DNA of 64,000 nucleotides from an uncultured Prolixibacteraceae bacterium (lineage in GTDB: Bacteria; Bacteroidota; Bacteroidia; Bacteroidales; Prolixibacteraceae): contig CALGIG010000070.1 of the NCBI GenBank assembly GCA_937915865.1, forward strand, positions 47,886 through 111,885. Reading direction: 5' to 3'. Under the pieces are notes generated by a model. The model was not told the origin of the DNA. It was given only the letters and a program-made list of their open reading frames with translations, and did not search any database. The translations under genes and the position numbers were made by a program. Below are positions 6,809 through 15,340 of the stretch, piece by piece. The first letter of the stretch is position 1, and each line of letters begins with the position of its first letter.

Positions 6809-8659
6809 ATGAATAAAATATTTTTCCACTCCTTGACTTTCCTTTTCATCCTACTTTATGGATGTACTTTTGAACCCAGTGGTGAACATTTTGAGGAATT
6901 GGATTCAACTGGAAAATTACCTGAAATTGAAGTCGATCTGAATTTTGCCACAGATACCATTTACATTAACAAAAGTGAATGGCTTTATTTCTCCTATAAA
7001 CTCAATGGCGATCAGGTGAATTGGGCTCAGTTTACCATTGCAGGTAAAGAAACCTCACAGTTTGAGGATAAAAACGGAGGGGTTGAATTGCGATGGTATT
7101 TTGAAGGAAAAGAGACCGGAACTTACCCAATGGAAATGAAAATATTTACCAAGTCGCAAACAGGAAGTATTGCCGATAAGATTGGTGGTGAAGGATTCCT
7201 GATAGCGCATACCTGGATATTGGTTATCAAGGACAGGTATGAAATGGGGGTCAAAATGGATAAGGCAGAATTCATCGATGGTTCTTTGAAAGTAAGTTGG
7301 GAAATGTTCAAAGGGATGGATTTTAAAAGCTATAAAATATACAGGGATATGGACTATGTGCAACAAAACAGAGTGCTGGTTGCAACCATTAGTTCTCAGG
7401 ATCAGACGTCTTATATCGACAACAACTATCATGGAGAGCGCTCCAGATATTCCGTTGTAACCAACGACGAGTTTTACAGTTCATCTATTCCTGTCGCTGG
7501 GCCACTACCTGAATTATTGGCAACGAATACCCCCAATGGTGATATTCAATTAACATGGAAGAAACCACCGTTTTATAAAAACCTGAAAGGTTACCGTATT
7601 TCATTTCGTGATGAAAAGGGAATAATTCAAAAGATTGCCGACATTGATAATACTTCAATCGAATCTTTTGTGATCCCCAATCCTCGATTTGCATTCAATT
7701 ATGAATTGTATCTGACGATGATACCCCTGTCAAATAATTTTTATGATGAGTGGAGTTTAAGTCAGTTTTTATCCTCCAATGCTAAAGCTACTTATGGAAA
7801 GACTACTCCAGGTTTTAGGTTTGCAATTGGAGGTTTGGGGCCAATGTCATATTTGATGAATGATTATACCGGAGTACTAATCTTTGATCACGAAAAATTT
7901 GCAATGACAAGGCAGATTAAATATGGAGATGATGCAGTTTTGCATTTTGATGTGTCGGCAAATAACAGATATCTGGTCAGTGTACTGAGTTCACCCCGGA
8001 AAGTCTTTTTTGAGGATATGACAGAATCGGCAAACAACAAGAAGATTGATCTTTCCGGTTCATTTCCGTTGATGGGGCATATTGTCTCGGTTTCTAATGT
8101 AGGAACAGGGGTCATTTTAAATGATCAAACTGCAGTTTTATACGATTACAAGAATGAACGTAAACTGGCAGAAATTAATTTGATCTATAATGGTTTATAT
8201 GCCAATAAAATAGCTGGATCCGGTAATTTTTTCCTGTGTGAAACCTATAATGGCTATGAGTTTTATAAATATAAAGACAACCAGATCATTCGCCTTCAGG
8301 AATACAATGAGAATAGAGACTATGTTCTGCATGCTGATTATTTGCCAGGCAGTAATGAGAAACTGGTAAGGGCATTTAGTAACCGGATTGAAGTTCTGGA
8401 TTGCAATACCTGGTGGATCGAGAAGCGCTGGCAATTCCCTGACCAGATCACGGAAGTATATAATCTGGACATGAAAAGCGGTAAACTTTTCCTGAGGCAG
8501 GAAAATCAGTTAATATTATTTGATGTAATGAATGGGACCAAGGAAGTGTTAATAACTACCGGTGAATCATATTACCTGAATAAATGGACGCTTTTCTACA
8601 ATAACGGGCAGATAATATGGGGAGAAGGAAAAGGCATCGATCTAAATAGCAAAAACTAA
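6809..8659 (+). CDS. Large lipoprotein with fibronectin type III-like and propeller-like regions
   Basis: 616 residues. A lipoprotein signal (MNKIFFHSLTFLFILLYGC) ends at a lipobox Cys near residue 19. Two fibronectin type III-like segments follow in the middle (for example KVSWEMFKGMDFKSYKIYRD and IQLTWKKPPFYKNLKGYRIS), and the C-terminal half has repeated short beta segments suggestive of a propeller. It is probably anchored in the cell envelope. The gene downstream starts 16 bp after its stop and encodes an outer-membrane barrel-like protein, so the two likely form an envelope pair. No enzymatic motif is seen; the substrate or partner is unknown. Confidence 0.75.
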   Translation: MNKIFFHSLTFLFILLYGCTFEPSGEHFEELDSTGKLPEIEVDLNFATDTIYINKSEWLYFSYKLNGDQVNWAQFTIAGKETSQFEDKNGGVELRWYFEGKETGTYPMEMKIFTKSQTGSIADKIGGEGFLIAHTWILVIKDRYEMGVKMDKAEFIDGSLKVSWEMFKGMDFKSYKIYRDMDYVQQNRVLVATISSQDQTSYIDNNYHGERSRYSVVTNDEFYSSSIPVAGPLPELLATNTPNGDIQLTWKKPPFYKNLKGYRISFRDEKGIIQKIADIDNTSIESFVIPNPRFAFNYELYLTMIPLSNNFYDEWSLSQFLSSNAKATYGKTTPGFRFAIGGLGPMSYLMNDYTGVLIFDHEKFAMTRQIKYGDDAVLHFDVSANNRYLVSVLSSPRKVFFEDMTESANNKKIDLSGSFPLMGHIVSVSNVGTGVILNDQTAVLYDYKNERKLAEINLIYNGLYANKIAGSGNFFLCETYNGYEFYKYKDNQIIRLQEYNENRDYVLHADYLPGSNEKLVRAFSNRIEVLDCNTWWIEKRWQFPDQITEVYNLDMKSGKLFLRQENQLILFDVMNGTKEVLITTGESYYLNKWTLFYNNGQIIWGEGKGIDLNSKN

Positions 8660-8675
8660 TAAAAAGCATCTTATC

Positions 8676-9404
8676 ATGATATTGAAATACGCTAAGATAT
8701 ACCTCATAATTACATTAATGGCTTTAACAACTGCACTCAAGGCGCAAAATCTTCTGGTTGGAGCTGGCATTGGGGGCGGAACATTCGAAATGAATTCCAT
8801 AAAAGATTACAATCAGACAATTGTGAAATTGTTGCCTTTTAAACCCGTTTTGACCGATAATTTTCCCCCATATTTCTTTTACAAAGCAGAAGTACTCTAC
8901 TGTTTTCCGAAAATTTTGGCAATTGGACTTAATTTTCATACCACATCAACCGGATCAAGATTGGCACTTTCCGATTATTCAGGATCTTTTGAGCATGACA
9001 ATGTTCAAAAAGGGCTATTCCCAGGAGTGAAAATTATGCTGGGAAAAGCACCGGGTAAATCAAATGGATTAAACTTATTATTGGAAGGCGGAGCTGCTTT
9101 CAGCACGATGGATGTAGAGAGGGTTTTTAAACTTGCCGATGAATCCCAAACGGATCAGATAGATTATAACGCTCAGGGATTTTTTGTTCAGCCAGGTATT
9201 TGTTATTTCAGAAACATTTATTCAAATATTAAACTCTGTGCTAACGTATCATACTATTATGGTTTTGAGAAAGGGTATCATTTACCAAACGAGAAAGACC
9301 AGAAATTATTCAATTCGGAGTCCGGAAAACCAATAAAACCACAATGGGACGGAATCAGATTTGGAATAACAGCTTACTGGAGTTTTCGAAACAAAGCAAA
9401 TTGA
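8676..9404 (+). CDS. Outer-membrane beta-barrel-like protein
   Basis: 242 residues with a clear signal peptide (MILKYAKIYLIITLMALTTALKAQ, cleavage after the Ala-Gln region). The mature part alternates aromatic and glycine-rich beta strands and ends with an aromatic strand (FGITAYWSFRNKAN), as in small Bacteroidota outer-membrane barrels of the PorT type. It follows the lipoprotein gene by 16 bp and is probably co-transcribed and co-functional with it. A terminator lies 140 bp downstream. Confidence 0.7.
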   Translation: MILKYAKIYLIITLMALTTALKAQNLLVGAGIGGGTFEMNSIKDYNQTIVKLLPFKPVLTDNFPPYFFYKAEVLYCFPKILAIGLNFHTTSTGSRLALSDYSGSFEHDNVQKGLFPGVKIMLGKAPGKSNGLNLLLEGGAAFSTMDVERVFKLADESQTDQIDYNAQGFFVQPGICYFRNIYSNIKLCANVSYYYGFEKGYHLPNEKDQKLFNSESGKPIKPQWDGIRFGITAYWSFRNKAN

Positions 9405-9544
9405 TTTTGATCTGAATGTGGAATAGAATAGACTATACTATACATACGAACTTATTAATTATTATTGTAACTTTAATGCATACTTTTGCTAAATGATTAA
9501 AGTTTAACTCAGCTTTTTTTTTGTTATAGAGGTGGAAATTGAGA

Positions 9545-9569
9545 ACCCTGGTCTTTGACTGGGGTTTTT
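9545..9569 (+). terminator. Rho-independent terminator
   Basis: ACCCTGGTC (9545-9553), loop TTT, GACTGGGGT (9557-9565), followed by TTTT. Closes the lipoprotein/barrel operon. The rest of 9405-9657 holds nothing recognisable. Confidence 0.7.
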
Positions 9570-9657
9570 GCGTTTATTCTTCAACGTAAAAGAAAGGCAT
9601 TCTTTATTAAGCTTTTACTGTATATTTATTGAATCAGGATACATTTAGAGGAATATA

Positions 9658-9937
9658 TACTCTCACTCAATTTCTCCCCAAAGTTATTTACGCATCCCGA
9701 AAAAGTCAAGGGTTGCATACCCCTCCACACTGCCCACCAACGCCACACTTCGTGCTCGGTCAGCTTTTCAATACGCTTATTAAATCTGTCGAATGGGCTT
9801 TGAAAACCAGACATTCGCCCTTGACAAGAATCCGGCCTGCTCAATGGGTTTCGGCTCAAAATTAATTGGCGAGCCAGACCAGCCCTGAGTCAACCGAAGG
9901 GTGCCAAGATAAATCCGCAGGGCAGCGGTAAAAATCA
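9658..9937 (+). repeat. Structured leader repeat, full-length copy B
   Basis: Same layout as 3657-3939: TACTCTCACT start, GTCAAGGG/CCCTTGAC outer stem, GGCTC/GAGCC stem, short stem CCCT (9883-9886)/AGGG (9898-9901) with an 11-nt loop, and the terminal CCGC/GCGG hairpin ending 9 nt before the ATG at 9938. The inner stem region differs most from copies A and C. Confidence 0.75.
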
Positions 9938-10420
9938 ATGAAATTTTTCGAGAATGTAACGACTCTGACCGAGCTTCGGAAAGAGTACAGGCGATTGGCT
10001 TTTATCTACCATCCGGATAAGGGAGGAGATACCCACCTGATGCAGGTTTTGAACGATCAGTACGAAAGGCTTTCCAGAAAACTGATCAGTGGTGACACAA
10101 CCTTTTCAGAAGCAAGGAAGGAATACGAACAGCAGGTTTCCGAAGAAATCCGTGAGATGCTGGATCGGATCATGTTTTTGCAAGGAGTGGATATTGAAGT
10201 TATCGGCGGATGGATCTGGATTACCGGAAACACGTTTGCTGTCCGGACAACATTAAAAAATCTGGGATTCATGTTCAGCCATCCGAAAGCTGCCTGGTAT
10301 TGGCACAAAGGGGAATACAGGAAAAAGAACGGAAAACTTCAGTCGATGGAGGATATGAGGACATTCTGGGGCTCTCAGAAAATAGAAACCCAACCGGAAA
10401 CATCCAACCATTTGAATTAA
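9938..10420 (+). CDS. J-domain (DnaJ-like) protein
   Basis: 160 residues. The N-terminus (TLTELRKEYRRLAFIYHPDKGGD) is a J domain with the His-Pro-Asp motif at 25-27, which in this family stimulates the ATPase of Hsp70/DnaK. A helix typical of the end of the J domain follows, then ~80 residues ending in a small domain (WIWITGNTF, then LGFMFSHPKAAWYWH) found in J proteins of plasmids and integrative elements. Gly/Phe and zinc-finger regions of full DnaJ are absent. The start is set by the leader hairpin 9 nt upstream. The stop overlaps the beginning of the partial leader of the next gene. Confidence 0.85.
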   Translation: MKFFENVTTLTELRKEYRRLAFIYHPDKGGDTHLMQVLNDQYERLSRKLISGDTTFSEARKEYEQQVSEEIREMLDRIMFLQGVDIEVIGGWIWITGNTFAVRTTLKNLGFMFSHPKAAWYWHKGEYRKKNGKLQSMEDMRTFWGSQKIETQPETSNHLN

Positions 10421-10427
10421 TCAATAG

Positions 10428-10496
10428 GGCGAGCCAGACCAAACCTGAGTTTACAGAAGGTTGCCCCAACAAGTCCGTAGGGCAGCGGCATTTCAC
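10428..10496 (+). repeat. Structured leader repeat, 3' module only, copy D
   Basis: Only the last ~70 nt of the leader: GGCGAGCCAGACC, stem ACCT (10443-10446)/AGGT (10458-10461) with an 11-nt loop, and CCGTAGGGCAGCGG, in which CCGT/GCGG keeps pairing through a G-U. It fills the gap between two adjacent genes. Confidence 0.7.
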
Positions 10497-10691
10497 ATGA
10501 ATATGGAATTAGATATTGCAACCACCGATAGGCTTCTTAATGCCATCATGTTCTGTTTAGGTCCTTCATTGGACGATAATAGTATCCGGGAATCACCCTG
10601 GTTAGAAGAACTGGCCGAGTCATACAACGAGATTGTTGACCGGTTACCAGCAGGATGGAGGCTGGATCATCACCAGCATTTACACTTTTAA
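10497..10691 (+). CDS. Small protein of unknown function
   Basis: 64 residues (MNMELDIATTDRLLNAIM to HHQHLHF). The ATG at 10497 is chosen over an upstream TTG at 10461 because it sits 8 nt after the leader hairpin, as at the other leader-linked genes; the longer reading would translate the hairpin itself. Mostly helical, slightly acidic, His-rich C-terminus. No family recognised. Confidence 0.55.
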   Translation: MNMELDIATTDRLLNAIMFCLGPSLDDNSIRESPWLEELAESYNEIVDRLPAGWRLDHHQHLHF

Positions 10692-10695
10692 TTAC

Positions 10696-10743
10696 CTGGC
10701 GCGCCAGATGCCAATATAAGTCCGCAGGGCAGCGGCAATACAA
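10696..10743 (+). repeat. Structured leader repeat, shortened copy E
   Basis: Retains TGGCGCGCCAG, GCCAATATAAGT and the terminal hairpin CCGCAGGGCAGCGG 8 nt before the ATG, but the short covarying stem is deleted. It lies in the gap between two consecutive genes. Confidence 0.65.
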
Positions 10744-11151
10744 ATGGATTACTTAATAGTTGGTTCAAACGGTTTTGCACAAGTTGGCGATCCTGATTAT
10801 TTCACCAAAACGAAAATCGAACTTATGATTTTGCTTGAATTCCTTCAGGCCAATTATCCGGTTCCAGATGAATTTGCTCCAATGGCTTATTATTACATCA
10901 AAGCTTTTAACCATGATTTTGGAACCTACCATGAAATTGTTGTCATCTTCGATGACCAATATCTTTCTACTCTGAAGGATTCAGAACTTGAATCAGATAT
11001 TGAGCTGTTTGAAAAGTTCTGGAACTGGTTTAATTCAGTGGAATCTGTTGATTTGGAATCTGAGAACCTGACTGAGCAAATACGCCAGGCTTACCAGAAA
11101 ACATTAGACACCGAAAAAGGCGATCACCTGAAAGTTATTCGGGTAGCCTGA
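10744..11151 (+). CDS. Hypothetical protein of mobile-element type
   Basis: 135 residues, strongly acidic (for example KDSELESDIELFEKFWNWFNSVESVDLESENL), no signal peptide or membrane span. The ATG directly follows leader copy E. I recognise no domain; the acidic, DNA-mimic-like composition would fit an anti-restriction protein, but that is only a compositional hint. A terminator follows the stop. Confidence 0.6.
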   Translation: MDYLIVGSNGFAQVGDPDYFTKTKIELMILLEFLQANYPVPDEFAPMAYYYIKAFNHDFGTYHEIVVIFDDQYLSTLKDSELESDIELFEKFWNWFNSVESVDLESENLTEQIRQAYQKTLDTEKGDHLKVIRVA

Positions 11152-11158
11152 ATTTCAA

Positions 11159-11179
11159 AGAAAGGGGAAACCCTTTTTT
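11159..11179 (+). terminator. Rho-independent terminator
   Basis: AAAGGG-GAAA-CCCTTT followed by TTT, 8 bp after the stop at 11151. Ends the operon 9938-11151. Confidence 0.75.
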
Positions 11180-11228
11180 GTTCGTTACTCCCTTGTTTCC
11201 CAGATTAATATTCCCGATTTATAGTTTT

Positions 11229-11507
11229 TACTCTCACTCAATTTTAGCGCAAAGGTATCTACGCGTCCCGGAAAAGTCAAGGGTGGCTTCTTTTCTGGTC
11301 CCCAATGGAAGCCACGCTTCGCGCTCGTTCAAAAACCGCAGTCCCTCGACTGCTCCGCACTCTTATGACTTACGGTTTTATGACATTCGCCCTTGACAAG
11401 AATCCGGTCTGCTCAATGGTTCCCGGCTCAAAATTAACCGGCGAGCCAGACAAGCCTTCAGCAAATGAAGGTTGCCAAAATAAGTCCGCAGGGCAGCGGC
11501 ATCACTA
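11229..11507 (+). repeat. Structured leader repeat, full-length copy C
   Basis: Third full copy. Outer stem and GGCTC/GAGCC stem as in copy B; the short stem is GCCT (11454-11457)/AGGT (11469-11472), extended inward by TCA/TGA; inner hairpin includes CAGTC-CCTC-GACTG; terminal CCGC/GCGG hairpin ends 8 nt before the ATG at 11508. Confidence 0.75.
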
Positions 11508-11954
11508 ATGAAAACATACAAGAAAAGTCTTCCGTTGATCACTTTGAAGAAATCAAAGTCTGATTTTCCATGTGCGAAGATTGTGACATCATCAGATGCC
11601 AATGTATTTATCCGCAATTTCTACTCCGACGACATTGGGATTTTTGAAAGCTTTTTCATCCTGCTGCTGAACAGGAACAATAATACAATTGGATACGCCA
11701 AGATTTCGCAAGGCGGTATTGTTGGAACAGTTATCGATGCCACCATCATAGCCAAGTATTGTGTTGAAGCCCTGTCAACTTCAGTTATACTAGCCCATAA
11801 CCATCCTTCAGGAGGACTTGTTCCCAGTTCTCAGGATAAAGATATTACCCGAAAAATTAAAGATACACTGCAGATTTTTGACTGTCGAGTTCTTGACCAC
11901 GTCATACTTACTGAAGATTCCTTCTTCTCCTTTGCAGATGAAGGATTGATTTAA
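11508..11954 (+). CDS. RadC-like JAB/MPN domain protein
   Basis: 148 residues. The JAMM metal site is intact: Glu47, then HNHPSG with His97, His99 and Ser101, and Asp110 (SSQDKD). This is the RadC-type MPN domain, common on plasmids and integrative elements; full-length chromosomal RadC also has an N-terminal helix-hairpin-helix, which is missing here. The biochemical role of the family is unresolved; a zinc-dependent hydrolase is expected from the fold. It is preceded by leader copy C and followed by a terminator. Confidence 0.85.
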   Translation: MKTYKKSLPLITLKKSKSDFPCAKIVTSSDANVFIRNFYSDDIGIFESFFILLLNRNNNTIGYAKISQGGIVGTVIDATIIAKYCVEALSTSVILAHNHPSGGLVPSSQDKDITRKIKDTLQIFDCRVLDHVILTEDSFFSFADEGLI

Positions 11955-11960
11955 AAAATG

Positions 11961-11981
11961 AGCCCTCCGGGGCTTTTTTTT
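11961..11981 (+). terminator. Rho-independent terminator
   Basis: AGCCC-TCC-GGGGCT followed by eight T, 6 bp after the RadC-like stop. Confidence 0.8.
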
Positions 11982-11996
11982 ATCATTCAAATCAAT

Positions 11997-12746
11997 ATGG
12001 AAAAATTACTCAGTTTCTCGAATTATATGGATCAACTGGCACCTAAACACGGGGTTAGTCATGTATTCTCCGATTTCTTGGAAATGACCGTTTGTGCCCT
12101 TTCTCTGGGACAAATGGAAGATCACTATTTTGAAATCATCAAAAGTTACAATAAAGATGAACTTCAGGCTTTCTCCTCTGCATTGGCAGCAGTAATAATT
12201 GACATGGAAAACGATGGGGAAGGGTTGAAAGATGTCTTTGGCGACTTCTTTATGGAACACATCAGTTACGGCAAAGCTGGGCAGTTTTTCACCCCTGAAC
12301 ATATCTGTGAAATGATGGCATTAATTACCATCGGAGAAATCCGCAATGGTGAACGGATTGCTGATCCATGCTGCGGTTCAGGCAGAACGCTAATGGCCGC
12401 AGCCAGGATCAACAGGAATGCACGGTTTTACGGAGCCGATATCGACCGAACGTGCGCCATGATGTGCTTGGTCAATATGTGCCTGAACGGAATGTTTGGA
12501 GAAGTTGCCTGTATGAATACCATTACGAATGAATTCTTTTCAGGCTGGCAGATCAATCCGCATCTGATAACAGGAATACCATATATTGTTCCGATTTCCG
12601 AAGGCCAGAGCTATATGGTACTGCAACTTCCCAGACACAAGCAGGAACAGCCAAAGATCAAACAAACAGAGCTGCCAGTTTTTGAACCAGTTGAAATATC
12701 ACCAATTTCAAAACAACCTGTGCAGCAACTGTTGTTTGATTTTTAA
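11997..12746 (+). CDS. N6-adenine methylase-like protein without visible NPPY motif
   Basis: 249 residues from the ATG at 11997; an upstream ATG at 11958 is rejected because it would translate the terminator. GQFFTP (95-100) and the SAM-binding motif I DPCCGSGR (123-130) match the HsdM/Eco57I-type N6-adenine methyltransferase fold, followed by acidic GADID. The catalytic (N/D)PP(Y/F) motif is not found; the nearest candidate is NPHL. The protein is also much shorter than an HsdM. It may bind SAM or DNA without methylating, a common degenerate form on ICEs. A terminator follows directly. Confidence 0.7.
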   Translation: MEKLLSFSNYMDQLAPKHGVSHVFSDFLEMTVCALSLGQMEDHYFEIIKSYNKDELQAFSSALAAVIIDMENDGEGLKDVFGDFFMEHISYGKAGQFFTPEHICEMMALITIGEIRNGERIADPCCGSGRTLMAAARINRNARFYGADIDRTCAMMCLVNMCLNGMFGEVACMNTITNEFFSGWQINPHLITGIPYIVPISEGQSYMVLQLPRHKQEQPKIKQTELPVFEPVEISPISKQPVQQLLFDF

Positions 12747-12747
12747 G

Positions 12748-12767
12748 GCCCTACGGGGCTTTTTTTA
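12748..12767 (+). terminator. Rho-independent terminator
   Basis: GCCC/GGGC stem with a short loop followed by seven T, immediately after the methylase-like stop. Confidence 0.75.
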
Positions 12768-12818
12768 CTCCAGAAAACTTTTTGTTGCTTATTCTCGAAA
12801 AATCAGGTGATGAAAAAC

Positions 12819-14237
12819 TTACATTTTTCTTCCCTTTGATTTTTCTTGTTTTTCAGGTTCTTGTTTGTTTTCTTCTGCCTGTTTCTTGTCCTGTTTTTCT
12901 GCCTGTTTTTCGGTCGGTTGCGTTTGATCCTTTTTCAAAGGCTCATCAAGTTTTTTGGTGGCTTCGTTTGTTTTACCTTCCGAATTGACATCTACCTGAG
13001 TCTTACTTGCATTATCGGGAGTGACTTCTTTAGCATTAGCCTTATCCGGGTTCCATTTGAAGAAGGCCAGTTTCGAGTTTTCGTTATCAACTTTAACGTA
13101 AGCATTAAAATCCTGGCCCTGGCCATCTTTCATCCCACTTACATATATAGTTTGTCCTTCATGCAATTTATTTTGCTGCTTCTCAGATAATTCAACCCCA
13201 AGCAATGTTTTTGGAATACGTACTTCTCCGTTTGGTTGCTGAAATTGTCGTTGCTCATTTTGCTGAGATTGATTTGGTTGTTGATCAAACCTGAATTCAA
13301 TTCCTTTCTTATCAGCATTAACCTGTACGTTTGCAGAGAACTCTTTTCCGCCTTTGGAGGTCATTCCTTCCAGATAAATTGATTTGCCTTCAGCCAACTG
13401 CTGCTTTTGTGTATCTTCGAGAGTAACTCCTTTGATGGTCTCAGGAATTTTAAGCTTATCGGTTCTTACTGCAACCAATTCGTTGGTCAATCTATCTACC
13501 GAAATAAATACTGGCGTTTTTTCTCCTTGCTTGAATTCTGCATTGACAATCCGGCCAAGATTTCCAGTTGTTTGCAAATTTTTTTTGTCTTCATCGGTAA
13601 ACCTGACACCAAAATATGGCCTGTCTAATTCAGGTTCTTTGCGAATAGCATGAATAGCCAAAGCCAGTTTTCCATCTGGCATTTCCCTGAAGGATAACCG
13701 GGCATCTGTTCGGAGTGTGGTATCATCAAATTTGGCTGCAATAGGAATCAGAACGGGTGATTTCTGCCAGTTTAGCATTGCTTCCAGACTTTTGGTTCGT
13801 TCAAGAGTTTCGCGAGTAACACCAAGGCGCTCCAATTGAGACCAATCGACACGATTTTCGACAATGGTGTTAGTCGATTGCTTTTTCCCCTGGGTAGGAG
13901 ATTCAACTTTAAATGCGTCAATGGTTGCTTTATTGGCAGGCTCGTCAGGCTTTTTAAAAGCCTCTTGAAGTTTGATGGCGATTTCTCTGGCCTTCTCAAT
14001 AGGTACTTTAAAGAACTGAAAATGAGTTGGGTCTTTGTATTGCCTCTGAAAATTCGATAGGAAGTTGTCCAGCGCATTGCCGGATTTGTCGATCCTCAGG
14101 AATTGCGGCTCATTTTCCTTTTGGGGTTCAACTGATTTTGGCTTGCCATCTTTTTCAATACCTGAAACAACTTTCAATTTATCACTGTCTTTTTCTTTGA
14201 CAAGCAGAACGTCCTGGTTATTCAATTTTTCGTCCAT
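12819..14237 (-). CDS. DUF4099/DUF3945 domain protein
   Basis: 472 residues, hydrophilic and cytoplasmic. The N-terminus (VLLVKEKDSDKLKVVSGIEKDGKPK), the middle VDWSQLERLGVTRETLE (DUF4099-like) and repeated PKTLLGVELSEKQQNKLHEGQTIYVSGM units (DUF3945-like) mark a family typical of Bacteroidota ICEs and plasmids. The C-terminal ~70 residues are a Lys/Gln/Glu-rich tail. It is homologous along its length to 60163-61704, including the tail phrase GKTNEATK. The upstream sequence (TTAATTATTAC, then GATTAATGCAATT) resembles the leader of that homologue. Function unknown; probably a DNA-processing accessory. Confidence 0.8.
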   Translation of the reverse strand: MDEKLNNQDVLLVKEKDSDKLKVVSGIEKDGKPKSVEPQKENEPQFLRIDKSGNALDNFLSNFQRQYKDPTHFQFFKVPIEKAREIAIKLQEAFKKPDEPANKATIDAFKVESPTQGKKQSTNTIVENRVDWSQLERLGVTRETLERTKSLEAMLNWQKSPVLIPIAAKFDDTTLRTDARLSFREMPDGKLALAIHAIRKEPELDRPYFGVRFTDEDKKNLQTTGNLGRIVNAEFKQGEKTPVFISVDRLTNELVAVRTDKLKIPETIKGVTLEDTQKQQLAEGKSIYLEGMTSKGGKEFSANVQVNADKKGIEFRFDQQPNQSQQNEQRQFQQPNGEVRIPKTLLGVELSEKQQNKLHEGQTIYVSGMKDGQGQDFNAYVKVDNENSKLAFFKWNPDKANAKEVTPDNASKTQVDVNSEGKTNEATKKLDEPLKKDQTQPTEKQAEKQDKKQAEENKQEPEKQEKSKGRKM

Positions 14238-14457
14238 GATACTTTGATTTTAATTATTACATCACGATTAATGCAATTCAAAAGTATATGAACAGCCTTG
14301 ACGTTTAGGATTTTGCAGTCCATTGGCAGAGGTTGGCTTCCAATTGGCAAAGATTGCCTCACAACCTCAAAATAAGAATGTTTGAAATGCCAATAGAAAA
14401 GATATTCTTTTAAAACAACCGTTTAATTTGAGAACAAAAACAAAGGCCTTTTTGGTT

Positions 14458-14979
14458 TTACTTTCGTTGATACATCAGCCGTATTGTTCCATTATCATAC
14501 ACATTGTTTTCAAATAATGTCCATTGGGAAAAACTTAGGTTTTCTGGGAGCAATGGTTTGTTATTGCCATGAATTATTGGGATGTAAACCAAGTGCATTT
14601 CATCTGATTGGTCGAAAAGCCTAGTAATTGCTTCACCGCCAATCAGCCAGATATCTTTTCCTGGTTGCTGTTTTAGCCTGTAAACAGTTTCTGCAATATC
14701 ATCAAATATAAATCTGATTTTCTCTTCTGATTTTCGTTCAAATCGGGAAATAACATAGGTAATTTTGTTCTGGTATGGCCAAATGACGTCAAGATTCAAA
14801 ATCTCATTATACACGAGCTCATCCATGATAATTGTATCGGCTGAATTGAAAAAAGCTTTGTAGCCGTAATCATTTTTTGAAGGATTGGGAAATTCGACAA
14901 ACCATTTAATATCATCATCCCAGGGGCAGGCAATATAACCGTCAATTGACGCAATGATGAAAAACTTTACCTTTTTCAT
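14458..14979 (-). CDS. Dihydrofolate reductase/RibD-C-like protein, divergent
   Basis: 173 residues from the ATG at 14979 (an in-frame ATG at 14991 would add four). FFIIASIDGYIACP, the Trp-containing DVIWPYQNKITYVISR and DIWLIGGEAITRLF match the RibD C-terminal/DHFR-like NADPH reductase fold. It is a paralogue of 34286-34819, but the loop GGRTY of that protein is replaced by DELVY, so cofactor binding may be impaired. The region upstream of its start (15035-15212) is about 85% identical, inverted, to the region upstream of the paralogue. Confidence 0.75.
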   Translation of the reverse strand: MKKVKFFIIASIDGYIACPWDDDIKWFVEFPNPSKNDYGYKAFFNSADTIIMDELVYNEILNLDVIWPYQNKITYVISRFERKSEEKIRFIFDDIAETVYRLKQQPGKDIWLIGGEAITRLFDQSDEMHLVYIPIIHGNNKPLLPENLSFSQWTLFENNVYDNGTIRLMYQRK

Positions 14980-15034
14980 ATTTCCAGACATTTATTCGTT
15001 CAATAATCCGTTTTGATGTCCGTCAAAGTCTCAT

Positions 15035-15212
15035 AAAAAAGCGTGGAACTCACACTGATCCGTCACGAGGTACTGGTATACCCAAAGAAGAAAGCAGGCA
15101 AGCCCACGCCATACTTTCGTATAGCATGAACATTGCGCGTTAGTCTCTCTTCCTTTTTTGAAAATTACCAGTTTTCGTGACGAGACGTTCAGCGAACGTT
15201 ATGTCTATATAT
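15035..15212 (+). repeat. Left copy of ~178-bp inverted repeat
   Basis: Matches 34056-34232 in reverse complement with roughly 85% identity by eye, including exact blocks such as GGCAAGCCCACGCCATACTT and GACGTTCAGCGAACGTTATG. Each copy lies upstream of a DHFR-like gene and they bracket ~19 kb. The far end GTTATGTC resembles an attC outer box. The remainder of 15213-15340 holds a small hairpin (AGCGGT-actgg-ACCGCT) and no gene. Confidence 0.75.
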
Positions 15213-15340
15213 TAGCGGTACTGGACCGCTTAAGTTCTTATTGTTATTGCAAAGATAATGATGTTTCCCGAAGGTCAGAAGCAGCTTTATAAAATCATAG
15301 CAGATAATAAAATGCCATTTCGCTTTTTGTCCAACAATTA

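Noticed and set aside
3657..11507. Leader repeats as HEARO/omega-type RNAs next to transposon ORFs
   Set aside because: Size and position are reminiscent, but none of the downstream genes encodes an IscB/TnpB-like protein and the terminal hairpin layout is different.
11958..11996. Upstream ATG for the methylase-like gene
   Set aside because: It would translate through a strong terminator hairpin; the ATG at 11997 is cleaner.
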